The translations under genes were made by a program, and so were the position numbers. 64,000 bases of DNA from Candidatus Aenigmatarchaeota archaeon. GTDB lineage: Archaea > Aenigmatarchaeota > Aenigmatarchaeia > PWEA01 > JACQIF01. The notes beneath the pieces were generated by a model that was not told the origin of the DNA, ran no database searches, and worked only from the letters and a program-made list of their open reading frames with translations. The DNA is taken from assembly GCA_016432325.1 (NCBI GenBank), contig CP066684.1:62001-126000 (forward strand), in the 5' to 3' direction. This document shows, in pieces, positions 56,687 to 63,545 of the stretch. Position 1 is the first letter of the stretch; each line of letters begins with the position of its first letter.

Positions 56687-57019
56687 ATGGACAACAAGGG
56701 AGCTGAGATAGCGGTCAATGCCGTGATAGTCATGGTGCTCGCGGTGCTGGTTCTGGGAGCGGCCATAGGAATCTTCACAGGAGTCTGGAACCCGGGCAAG
56801 AAGACCACAGAAGGCATAGGCGACTTCAGCTCCGCGTGCGGCTCTTTCGCGGCAGCCGGATGCTGCAGGGACCCGCCTGCGGGCGGCTCTCTGCCTGCGA
56901 CGTGTACGGACACCGCAACAGCCGGCACGCTGGCCAAGAAGCTGCTCGATGCGGCAGGCGGCTTGGGTCTTTCTGCGACAGATTTCCCCGCGGCAAAGGA
57001 AAGGTGCTGCAAGGGCTAG
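56687..57019 (+). CDS. Six-cysteine pilin C
   Basis: A 110-residue pilin-like protein. MDNKG-AEIAVNAVIVMVLAVLVLGAAIGIF forms the leader and helix. Its outer domain again has C, CC, C, CC (SAC, GCC, ATC, RCC), with a longer Gly/Pro insert between the first CC and the third element. It ends the surface locus. Probably a major or minor filament subunit; disulfides would stiffen it. Confidence 0.85.
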   Translation: MDNKGAEIAVNAVIVMVLAVLVLGAAIGIFTGVWNPGKKTTEGIGDFSSACGSFAAAGCCRDPPAGGSLPATCTDTATAGTLAKKLLDAAGGLGLSATDFPAAKERCCKG

Positions 57020-57130
57020 ATTTGGGCGCAGACAACCCCACCAAAACCTTTAAAAAGACCTGTGTGGAACAGAAAGCAGTAAAATTGAAGGGTGTAATAC
57101 TCTGGTTTTACGTTAAGGAGTTGACAATCG

Positions 57131-57193
57131 ATGCCTGAAATTTCCGAAACAAGTTTCGTCATTCCAGCCATGGGAGGTTTGAGATATGCCTGA
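57131..57193 (+). CDS. 20-residue leader peptide in duplicated leader, copy 1
   Basis: ATG 57131 opens 20 codons (begins MPEISETSF, ends GLRYA) and stops at 57191-57193, overlapping psmA by 8 nt. TTAAGGAG 10 nt upstream can serve as ribosome binding site. The 63-nt unit is repeated before prefoldin beta at 62374 with two differences, at 57136 (synonymous) and 57185 (Tyr to His codon). The unit contains the psmA binding site GGGAGGT (57172-57178) and a CGAAA/TTTCG inverted repeat. It starts and ends with ATGCC-x-GAAAT. Confidence 0.6.
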   Translation: MPEISETSFVIPAMGGLRYA

Positions 57194-57902
57194 AATCCCC
57201 GGAATGGGAAAACTGGGATACGACCGCGCAATAGTCACGTTCAGCCCCGATGGACGACTATTCCAAGTCGAGTACGCACGAGAGGCAGTTAAGAGAGGTT
57301 CGACTGCCGTAGGAATCACATTCAATGGCGGAGTCGTTCTGGCTTCCGTTCGCCTTGCAGACCCGCTGAGCGCGTCAGGCACCACGAACGAGAAGATACA
57401 GCAGGTAGACGATCACATAGGAATCGTTGCAGCGGGGCTCCTCGGAGACGCGCGCGTGCTCGTCGACAAGGCCCGCGTCAAGTCGCAGGTTCACAGAATA
57501 ACATATGACGAATCGATAGACGTTCCGGGTCTCGTCCGCTTCCTCGCCGACCTCAAGCAGGCTCACACGCAGTATGCCGGTCTGCGTCCGATGGGAGTAT
57601 CGTTCCTGATAGGAGGCGTCAACGATAATGCGTATCTGTTCGAAACCGATCAGGGCGGCTCGATATTCCAGTGGAACGCGCACGTCATAGGAAGAGGCGC
57701 GGACATCGTGCGCAAGGGATTGGAGAAGGACTGGAAGGCGGGCATGGACAGGAAGACTGCCATAGACGTCGCCGTACGCACGCTGAAGAAGGCCGAGAAA
57801 GACATATCGAAAGACAACATAGAAGTCGTAGTCGTCGACAAGGCAAAGGGATTCCAGAAGCTGTCTGGAAAGGACAGAACCGAGGCCTTGAAGAGTTGGT
57901 GA
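57186..57902 (+). CDS. psmA: Proteasome alpha subunit
   Basis: Gate-forming subunit of the 20S proteasome (238 aa). The N-terminal YDRAIVTFSPDGRLFQVEYAREAVKRGSTAVGI is the alpha signature, with the Tyr-Asp-Arg gate motif. Later motifs: HIGIVAAGLLGDARVLVDKAR and RPMGVSFLIGGVN. The first residues MPEIPGMGKL come partly from the duplicated leader unit that also begins prefoldin beta. SBDS follows 118 nt later, as in many archaea. Confidence 0.95.
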   Translation: MPEIPGMGKLGYDRAIVTFSPDGRLFQVEYAREAVKRGSTAVGITFNGGVVLASVRLADPLSASGTTNEKIQQVDDHIGIVAAGLLGDARVLVDKARVKSQVHRITYDESIDVPGLVRFLADLKQAHTQYAGLRPMGVSFLIGGVNDNAYLFETDQGGSIFQWNAHVIGRGADIVRKGLEKDWKAGMDRKTAIDVAVRTLKKAEKDISKDNIEVVVVDKAKGFQKLSGKDRTEALKSW

Positions 57903-57969
57903 GAAAATAGCATGCAGCCAAAGCGCCATTCCTTCTGTGGGTATCGGCGCGGAGGCAAAACGTAAAAAC

Positions 57970-58011
57970 GAAACGCACGAAGCGTTTCAATCTTGCCGCG
58001 TTATGCGGCAA
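57970..58011 (+). repeat. Two hairpins before SBDS gene
   Basis: GAAACGC (57970-57976) pairs with GCGTTTC (57982-57988) around ACGAA. TTGCCGC (57993-57999) pairs with GCGGCAA (58005-58011) around GTTAT. They lie in the 118-nt gap after psmA and end 9 nt before the SBDS start codon. Confidence 0.7.
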
Positions 58012-58020
58012 AGTGATTCG

Positions 58021-58719
58021 ATGGTAAGCACGGAGAAAGCGGTTGTTGCACGTCTAGAGTCACACGGGAAAAAGTTCGAGATACTCGTCGATCCGGACGC
58101 AGCGGTTCGGGTCAAGAAGGGAGACGACGTCACGGTCAAAGACCTCGTGGTGTATGAAAACGTCTACGAGGATGCAAAGAAGGGTACGCGGCACACCGAC
58201 GCGGACGTGCGTGCCGTGTTCGGCACGCAGGACTTCAAGGAGATCGCGTACCGCATAATCCGCAAGGGCGAAGTGCAGTTAACGACCGACCAGCGGAGGA
58301 AGATGAAGGAAGCGAAGGTCCTCGAAATTGCGGCGCTGATATCCAAGCGCGCCGTCGATCCGAAGACCAAGGCGCCCCATCCCGCGCAGAGAATCATAAA
58401 CGCGATGGAGCAGGCTCACGTGAATGTGAACGAATACGAGCCGGCCGTGTCGCAGGTGGAGCGCGTGATAGACGCGTTGCGGCCGATACTGCCGTTGAGC
58501 GTGGAACAGCTGGACTTGCAGGTTCGCATCCCGGCGTCGTACGTGGGAAAAGCGTACGGCCGCGTGCGCGATTTCGGCCACCTGAAAAAAGAGGAGTGGC
58601 GAAGCGACGGCTCATGGGTCGGCACGGTGGAAATTCCCGCCGGCATGCAGGGAGACTTCTACAGTCTCCTGAGCGGCCTGACTCACGGGGAAGGAGAGGC
58701 AAAGCCTCTCGCAAAATAA
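58021..58719 (+). CDS. SBDS/Sdo1 ribosome maturation factor
   Basis: Archaeal SBDS protein (232 aa), which in eukaryotes helps release eIF6 from 60S subunits. Three domains are seen: the FYSH domain (KAVVARLESHGKKFEILVDPDAAVRVKKGD ... VYEDAKKGTRHTDADVRAVFGTQDFKEIAYRII), a helical middle (THPAQRIINAMEQAHVNV-like) and a ferredoxin-like end. ATG 58021 is chosen because it begins the family-conserved region; upstream in-frame ATGs lie within the hairpins. Confidence 0.94.
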   Translation: MVSTEKAVVARLESHGKKFEILVDPDAAVRVKKGDDVTVKDLVVYENVYEDAKKGTRHTDADVRAVFGTQDFKEIAYRIIRKGEVQLTTDQRRKMKEAKVLEIAALISKRAVDPKTKAPHPAQRIINAMEQAHVNVNEYEPAVSQVERVIDALRPILPLSVEQLDLQVRIPASYVGKAYGRVRDFGHLKKEEWRSDGSWVGTVEIPAGMQGDFYSLLSGLTHGEGEAKPLAK

Positions 58720-58745
58720 CGATCAAAACACGAGGTGTATGAAAG

Positions 58746-59492
58746 ATGAATGGAACTATGGAAGAGAACGTGGAGAGCGCGCCGGCGCCTATGGATCCCG
58801 GAAGCGTTCTGATTGCAAGCAACAAGAGTATCGTCGTACCGGGCGAGCTCATCGCCAAAGGCGTTGACTTCTTGCCGGGCAGCGGCACGTATAAGGAAGC
58901 CGGAGAAGTGCGCTCGAAGGTTCTGGGCCTCGTCCGCATAAAGAGCGACAGGCTCATCAGCGTCGTCCCTCTTTCTGGCCAGTACATGCCTTTCGCAGGC
59001 GACGGAGTGATCGCAGTCATCGCGGACGTTCAGATATCGTCCTGGATGGCCGACGTCAACGCGCCTTACGTGGCGTTCTTGTCGCTCTCCGAGGGCGTAG
59101 AGGAGTACGTCGACTTGCAGAAGTCTGACCTCACGCACTACTACGACGTGGGCGACGTGATATACGCCAAGGTGCTGAGCGTTTCGAAACGCAAGGACGT
59201 GAAGCTCACGATGAGAGATCGCATGTGTCGCAAACTTCACGGCGGCAACACGATGAAAATAACGCCGACGAAGGTCCCGCGCCTGATAGGCAAGGGCGGT
59301 TCGATGATAGAACTGATAAAGCAGAAGACCGGATGCCACATAATCGTCGGCCAGAACGGCCTGGTCTGGATAAAAGGAGAAAAACAGGATCTGGCCGCGG
59401 AAGCCGTGCTGCTCGTTGAACGCGAGAGCCACGTGGAAGGGCTGACGGATCGCATGACGGCCTTTCTCGATTCGATACAGCAGGTGATATGA
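58746..59492 (+). CDS. rrp4: Exosome RNA-binding subunit Rrp4
   Basis: Cap subunit of the archaeal RNA exosome (248 aa). An N-terminal domain has IVVPGELIAKGVDFLPGSGTYKEAGEVRSKVLGLVRI. The S1 domain is VIAVIADVQISSWMADVNAPYVAFL, and the KH domain contains VPRLIGKGGSMIELIKQKTGCHIIVGQNGLVWIKG. It heads the exosome set rrp4-rrp41-rrp42, spaced by 1 nt from rrp41. Confidence 0.95.
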   Translation: MNGTMEENVESAPAPMDPGSVLIASNKSIVVPGELIAKGVDFLPGSGTYKEAGEVRSKVLGLVRIKSDRLISVVPLSGQYMPFAGDGVIAVIADVQISSWMADVNAPYVAFLSLSEGVEEYVDLQKSDLTHYYDVGDVIYAKVLSVSKRKDVKLTMRDRMCRKLHGGNTMKITPTKVPRLIGKGGSMIELIKQKTGCHIIVGQNGLVWIKGEKQDLAAEAVLLVERESHVEGLTDRMTAFLDSIQQVI

Positions 59493-59493
59493 T

Positions 59494-60264
59494 ATGAGCG
59501 AAGAACACAAGAAGATTATTGTTGGAGACAGAAGGCCCGACGGCCGCGCACTCGACGAGATGAGACCCATAACAGCCAAGGCGGGCGTGATTTCGCGCGC
59601 CAACGGCTCCGCGCATTTCGCCATGGGCAGTACCGTCGCAATCGCCGCGGCATACGGCCCGCGCGAGCTGCACCCCAAACACCTGCAGGACCCGGTCCGT
59701 GCGTATCTCAAGTACGTCTACGCCATGGCGCCGTTCTCCACGCAAGATCGCGTAAAGCCCGGCCCGTCAAGACGCTCGACTGAGATAAGCGAAGTCTCTC
59801 GACAGGCGTTCAACTCCGTGATATTCCTGGAGGAGTTCCCCAAGGCAGGGATTGAAGTCTTCGTCGAGATACTGCAGGCCAACGCCTCGACGCGATGCGC
59901 AGGAATAAACGCCGCGTCAATCGCGCTCGCCGACGCAGGCGTGCCGATGACCGATCTCGTATCCTCCTGCGCCGCAGGCAAGGTCGACGGAAAGATAATC
60001 CTGGACGTCGCGGGAGAGGAAGACACGGAAGGAGAAGTGGACATGCCGATAGCGTACATACCCCGCAAGGACGAGATCGCGCTGCTCCAGATGGACGGCC
60101 TGCTGACTCTCGACGAGTTTAAGGAGGCGCTTGAACTGGCGAAGAAAGGCTGCATGCAGATACACGAAAAGCAGGTGGCCGCGCTGAAGGAGCGCTACGT
60201 GCGCGTCGCCTCTGAGATAGCGAAGAAGGGGCCTGTGCGCGAGAGCGCAGAAGAGGTGGCTTAA
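59494..60264 (+). CDS. rrp41: Exosome catalytic subunit Rrp41
   Basis: Phosphorolytic RNase PH-type subunit (256 aa), the catalytic member of the hexameric ring. Motifs: DRRPDGRALDEMRPITAKAGVISRANGSAHF, FSTQDRVKPGPSRRSTEISEVSRQAF, and the catalytic region LVSSCAAGKVDGKIILDVAGEEDTEGEVDMPIAY with acidic residues. The start overlaps closely with the rrp4 end. It acts with Rrp42, whose gene follows. Confidence 0.95.
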   Translation: MSEEHKKIIVGDRRPDGRALDEMRPITAKAGVISRANGSAHFAMGSTVAIAAAYGPRELHPKHLQDPVRAYLKYVYAMAPFSTQDRVKPGPSRRSTEISEVSRQAFNSVIFLEEFPKAGIEVFVEILQANASTRCAGINAASIALADAGVPMTDLVSSCAAGKVDGKIILDVAGEEDTEGEVDMPIAYIPRKDEIALLQMDGLLTLDEFKEALELAKKGCMQIHEKQVAALKERYVRVASEIAKKGPVRESAEEVA

Positions 60265-60279
60265 ATGATAACCAAAATC

Positions 60280-60296
60280 TTGAAACTCTGTTTCAA
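60280..60296 (+). repeat. GAAAC/GTTTC hairpin before rrp42
   Basis: TTGAAAC (60280-60286) pairs with GTTTCAA (60290-60296) around TCT. AAAAT (60274-60278) and ATTTT (60297-60301) extend the stem past a single bulged base. It lies between the rrp41 stop and the AGAGGTGG binding site of rrp42. Confidence 0.7.
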
Positions 60297-60320
60297 ATTT
60301 TCGTACCAGAGGTGGATGAT

Positions 60321-61109
60321 ATGATAACGAAAATCGACAAGGAATTCATAAAAACGCTCGCCCGCGAAGGCAAGCGCGAAGACGGCCGCGCGTTCGACCA
60401 GTTCCGCGACCTGAAAATCGAGACGGGCTTCGCCAAGAACGCAGAAGGCTCGGCGCTCGTGACTCTCGGAGAAACGCGCGTGCTCGCAGGCGTGAAGCTT
60501 TCGGTCGGAACGCCGTTCGCCGACACGGCGAACGAGGGCGTGCTGATGGTGAACGCAGAGCTTGGCCCGAAGGCTTCGCCTGAATTCGAGACAGGCCCTC
60601 CGAAAGAAGGAGCCATCGAACTGGCCCGCGTCATAGACCGCGGCATCCGCGAATCGAAGTGCATCGATCTGGAAGCGCTTTGCATCACGCCGAAGGAAAA
60701 GGTCTGGATGGTGTCGGTGGATATAGACCCGATAAACGACGGCGGGAACATACTGGACGCCGCAGGCATAGCCGCGATTGCCGCACTGCACGACGTCAAG
60801 ATACCGAAACTCGACGAGGATGTAAGACCAATATTCGGCACGAACTCGGGAAAGCTCAAGCTGCGTCACATACCGATACCCGTCACGACATTCAAGGTCA
60901 ACGGGGCGCTCGTGATGGACCCTGACTTCGAGGAAGAAGCGTCTGCCGAGGCGCGTCTGACCGTGACGAGCGTCGAGGGTTTCCTCTGCGCGATGCAGAA
61001 GGGCGGCGAGAGCAACTTCAAGACAGAAGAGGTAGTGCGTGCCGCAGAGACGGCGTACGCCAAGGCGACGGAACTGCGTGAAGTCGTAAAACAGGCCGTC
61101 GGCCTTTGA
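60321..61109 (+). CDS. rrp42: Exosome subunit Rrp42
   Basis: Non-catalytic RNase PH-type ring subunit (262 aa). Motifs: REDGRAFDQFRDLKIETGFAKNAEGSALVTLGETRVLAGVKLSVG, then MVSVDIDPINDGGNILDAAGIAAIAAL and VPVTTFKVNG-like IPVTTFKVNGALVMDP. ATG 60321 is preferred over GTG 60312, since AGAGGTGG lies 7 nt before the ATG. Confidence 0.94.
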   Translation: MITKIDKEFIKTLAREGKREDGRAFDQFRDLKIETGFAKNAEGSALVTLGETRVLAGVKLSVGTPFADTANEGVLMVNAELGPKASPEFETGPPKEGAIELARVIDRGIRESKCIDLEALCITPKEKVWMVSVDIDPINDGGNILDAAGIAAIAALHDVKIPKLDEDVRPIFGTNSGKLKLRHIPIPVTTFKVNGALVMDPDFEEEASAEARLTVTSVEGFLCAMQKGGESNFKTEEVVRAAETAYAKATELREVVKQAVGL

Positions 61110-61179
61110 CGTTTTACACTTCCCGCAGGAAGCTGTATATGCTTAAATAGCCTACATTGAAACAGAATCACGTGATGAT

Positions 61180-61434
61180 ATGCCGGCCAAGAAGATAGGC
61201 TCTGCAGGACGCTTCGGTTCGCGCTACGGACGCAAACTGCGCAAGGACGTCTCTGATATTGAGGCCGTTCAGCGCGCTTTCCACGAATGTTCGTCGTGCC
61301 GCAAGGTCGCGGTCAAGCGCGTTGCGTTCGGAATCTGGCAGTGCCGCTCGTGCAATCGCAAGTTCGCCGGAGGCGCGTTCAAGCCTCAGGCCCATCCTTT
61401 CAAAGAGACGATACAGAAAGCGGCGGGTGCGTAA
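61180..61434 (+). CDS. rpl37ae: Ribosomal protein eL43 (L37Ae)
   Basis: Zinc-binding large-subunit protein eL43 (84 aa). The N-terminus KKIGSAGRFGSRYGRKLRKDV and the zinc ribbon HECSSCRKVAVKRVAFGIWQCRSCNRKFAGGAF are diagnostic. TATA CTTAAATAG near 61141-61149 suggests its own promoter after rrp42. RpoP follows 1 nt after the stop. Confidence 0.96.
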   Translation: MPAKKIGSAGRFGSRYGRKLRKDVSDIEAVQRAFHECSSCRKVAVKRVAFGIWQCRSCNRKFAGGAFKPQAHPFKETIQKAAGA

Positions 61435-61435
61435 T

Positions 61436-61576
61436 ATGCCTTACAAATGCCTTTCGTGCAGGAAAGAAATATCGACAGAAGACGTGAAGAAGCGCGTGCG
61501 CTGCCCGTACTGCGGCTACAGGATTCTCGTCAAGACGCGCGCGGCCGTGAAAACAGTGCACCTCAAGACTGGTTAG
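61436..61576 (+). CDS. rpoP: RNA polymerase subunit Rpo12 (RpoP)
   Basis: Small zinc-binding RNA polymerase subunit (46 aa). MPYKCLSCRKEISTEDVKKRVRCPYCGYRILVKTR has two cysteine pairs (CLSC, CPYC) and the family's RCPYCGYRI motif. ATG 61436 follows the eL43 stop by 1 nt. Its last 14 nt overlap the end of the convergent lipoprotein gene. Confidence 0.95.
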   Translation: MPYKCLSCRKEISTEDVKKRVRCPYCGYRILVKTRAAVKTVHLKTG

Positions 61577-62066
61577 CCTTCACGGTCAGCACCGCTTTCA
61601 AAACGCCTGACGACGGCCAATACGATTTTACTTCGAAGTCCGTGTCCATCTCGAATTCCGGAGAAGTCCACTCGCTCTGAGGCGGAACCTTCGGAGAATT
61701 GAACTTTGCGCTTTTGAAGTCCAGACCGCCATAATAAACGTCTTCGGTCGTCTTGAACTTTATTTTTGCCTTCGTCTGTGCTATCGTGATGCTCGAGATG
61801 CGCGTGCCGTCCTCCCTGTAGAAGCCGTTGTCGTCTGCGAGGACCGTGTACGTCACGGTCTCGGGAGGCTGTTGCTCCTGTTGGGTCCGATTCTGTTCCA
61901 CCAGAGGTTCCTGCGGCGTTGTGTTCTGCTGCGCGGTTTCGTTGGCCATTTCCTGCTGTTCTATCTCTCCAGCGGCGTCTTGCCGAGCCTCTTCGCTCGG
62001 CGTCTGGTAGCCGCCTGTGCAGCCTGCCACGAGAACCAGAAGTGCAATAAAGGCGAGCTTGTTCAT
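61563..62066 (-). CDS. Lipoprotein with beta-sandwich domain
   Basis: A 167-residue putative lipoprotein. MNKLAFIALLVLVAGC-TGG is a signal with lipobox Cys16. A Gln/Glu/Thr-rich linker of about 50 residues follows (NETAQQNTTPQEP). The C-terminal 95 residues form a beta-rich, cupredoxin-like domain (TYTVLADDNGFYREDGTRISSITI ... EFEMDTDFEVKSYWPSSGVLKAVLTV), without visible copper ligands. ATG 62066 is chosen as the signal start. Function unknown. Confidence 0.7.
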   Translation of the reverse strand: MNKLAFIALLVLVAGCTGGYQTPSEEARQDAAGEIEQQEMANETAQQNTTPQEPLVEQNRTQQEQQPPETVTYTVLADDNGFYREDGTRISSITIAQTKAKIKFKTTEDVYYGGLDFKSAKFNSPKVPPQSEWTSPEFEMDTDFEVKSYWPSSGVLKAVLTVKANQS

Positions 62067-62114
62067 ACGCCACGTTGGCAAGCCCTATATAAAAAACCCG
62101 CGCGTACCAAACGC

Positions 62115-62333
62115 ATGCGCGCGACACTTGAGATAAAGACGAAGCATCCGAAGGCCGTTCTGGAAGCGATAGCCGTGGACGAAGAGACGTCGAAGCGCGT
62201 TCGCATCAGGCCAGGCGCGAAGGACGGCGTGTTGCGCGTTGTCATAGAGGCCGACGACTTCTCTGCGTTGCGCGCCGGCGTGACGACTTACATGCGTTTG
62301 GCCAAGGCAGCGCTTGCGGGTCTGGGCGAGTGA
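62115..62333 (+). CDS. KEOPS complex subunit Pcc1
   Basis: Small dimerising subunit (72 aa) of KEOPS, which makes t6A in tRNA. MRATLEIKTKHPKAVLEAIAVDEE and the ending VVIEADDFSALRAGVTTYMRLAKAAL match Pcc1. CTATATAAA near 62083-62091 is about 27 nt before ATG 62115, so the mRNA is probably leaderless. Placement between rpoP and prefoldin beta is common in archaea. Confidence 0.92.
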   Translation: MRATLEIKTKHPKAVLEAIAVDEETSKRVRIRPGAKDGVLRVVIEADDFSALRAGVTTYMRLAKAALAGLGE

Positions 62334-62373
62334 TTTCCCGAACGTATAAATAGCTGCATATTCGTTTCGTTTT

Positions 62374-62436
62374 ATGCCAGAAATTTCCGAAACAAGTTTC
62401 GTCATTCCAGCCATGGGAGGTTTGAGACATGCCTGA
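62374..62436 (+). CDS. 20-residue leader peptide in duplicated leader, copy 2
   Basis: ATG 62374 opens 20 codons (begins MPEISETSF, ends GLRHA) and stops at 62434-62436, overlapping the prefoldin beta start (62429) by 8 nt. GTATAAATAG at 62344-62353 is about 26 nt upstream, so this peptide would be the first thing translated from a leaderless transcript. The unit matches copy 1 at 57131, with one synonymous change and one Tyr/His change. Confidence 0.6.
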   Translation: MPEISETSFVIPAMGGLRHA

Positions 62437-62794
62437 AATTCCCCAGCAAGCGCAGCAGATGATAATGCAACTGCAGGCCGCGCAGCAGCAGTTGCAGGCG
62501 TTCGCCATGCAGAGGCAGTCGCTCACCATGCAGAAGCACGAGATTGAAAAGGCGACAGAAGAACTCACGAGCGCGAACGACAAGGAAGACGTCTACAAGC
62601 TATCCGGTCCCATAATGGTCCGTTCGACAAAATCAAAACTTCTGGACGAACTCAAGGAGCGCATAGCAAAGATAGATTCCGGAATCAAGCGGCTTGAAGA
62701 CCACGAGAAGAAGATAGCCGAAAAGGCGCAGGAGAACCAGACCAAGCTCGAAAAGATGTTTGCCCCGCCTGAAACCAAGGGACAGGCCGGTTAG
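62429..62794 (+). CDS. pfdB: Prefoldin beta subunit
   Basis: Cytosolic chaperone subunit (121 aa) that hands unfolded proteins to the thermosome. The coiled-coil helices (QQMIMQLQAAQQQLQAFAMQRQSLTMQKHEIEKATEEL; LKERIAKIDSGIKRLEDHEKKIAEK) flank a beta hairpin (DKEDVYKLSGPIMVRSTKSKLLDEL). The start region is shared with the leader unit that precedes psmA. Two key proteostasis genes thus carry the same leader. Confidence 0.94.
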   Translation: MPEIPQQAQQMIMQLQAAQQQLQAFAMQRQSLTMQKHEIEKATEELTSANDKEDVYKLSGPIMVRSTKSKLLDELKERIAKIDSGIKRLEDHEKKIAEKAQENQTKLEKMFAPPETKGQAG

Positions 62795-62835
62795 GCGCCC
62801 GATTTGTTTATTAATAAACCCGGACCATTCTAACC

Positions 62836-63177
62836 ATGGCTCTCGTGCTGGACCCGCTGACGCTGGGCGACACTCTCTCGGCGATAATACTGATAATCGC
62901 GGCCGTCATAAACTGGAAAGTATTCCACATGTACTACAAGTCTGCGGTAAAGCCGAAGGGCAGGTACTTCCTGACCCTCGGGCTTCTGCTGTTTGCCATA
63001 CTCAACCAGGGCGTCGCAGTCATACTGGTTTACAGCGGACTCGTCACCATAGAACTGACAAACACGAACCAGGCCGCTTACATAGTCTTCGTGCTGCTCA
63101 AGTCGGTGGGACCGATAGTGATATTTTACGCGAGCCTCCTGATGTATCAGGAAGCGAAGAGGCTTATCGTGGTCTAG
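62836..63177 (+). CDS. Small membrane protein, unknown
   Basis: A 113-residue protein with three or four hydrophobic segments (LGDTLSAIILIIAAVINWKVFHM; FLTLGLLLFAILNQGVAVILVYSGLV; AAYIVFVLLKSVGPIVIFYASLLMY) and a short basic C-terminus. A TTTATTAATAA element about 27 nt upstream suggests a leaderless mRNA. Its stop overlaps the convergent metallopeptidase gene. Not recognised. Confidence 0.7.
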   Translation: MALVLDPLTLGDTLSAIILIIAAVINWKVFHMYYKSAVKPKGRYFLTLGLLLFAILNQGVAVILVYSGLVTIELTNTNQAAYIVFVLLKSVGPIVIFYASLLMYQEAKRLIVV

Positions 63178-63545
63178 CCGCTCAGCAGCGCATAGTATTT
63201 CTCGACGGCACGACGGTCTATCTTCTTGTCGAAGAACGCGTGCGGCCGCGTCGCTCCGGAAAAAGTCTTGGGGATGTGGAGAAGTTCGTGTATCAGCGTC
63301 TTTGTCTGTTCCTCGAAGGACTGCTTGTCGAAATGTTCTGACAGCACTTCGATCACGTAGTGCGGACGCACGGCAAGCGCCTTCTGCCACACGCGCGGCA
63401 AAGACCATATCCGCGCGTACGCGCGCGCTTTCGAGCCGTGCGAACGGAAGCACTTGATGCGGAAGGGGTCCACGTGCTTCAGGTCGAGACGGTTCACAAG
63501 AGTATGCACGCGCGCTTCTATGTCCTCTGCTTTTTCGAATCTCAC
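63174..63545 (-). CDS. Predicted zinc metallopeptidase-like protein
   Basis: A 123-residue protein with the zinc motif HELLH near the centre-right (TKTLIHELLHIPKTFSGATRPH) and a further His downstream that could be the third ligand. The upstream part (IKCFRSHGSKARAYARIWSLPRVWQKALAVRPHYVIEVLSEHF) fits an archaeal predicted metallopeptidase family. Its start overlaps the HAD gene stop by 4 nt, so the two are probably cotranscribed. Substrate unknown. Confidence 0.8.
   Translation of the reverse strand: MRFEKAEDIEARVHTLVNRLDLKHVDPFRIKCFRSHGSKARAYARIWSLPRVWQKALAVRPHYVIEVLSEHFDKQSFEEQTKTLIHELLHIPKTFSGATRPHAFFDKKIDRRAVEKYYALLSG

Noticed and set aside
5034-60301. The repeated palindromes as a CRISPR array
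   Set aside because: They are scattered singly at irregular distances, differ in sequence, lack spacers of constant length, and no cas gene is present.
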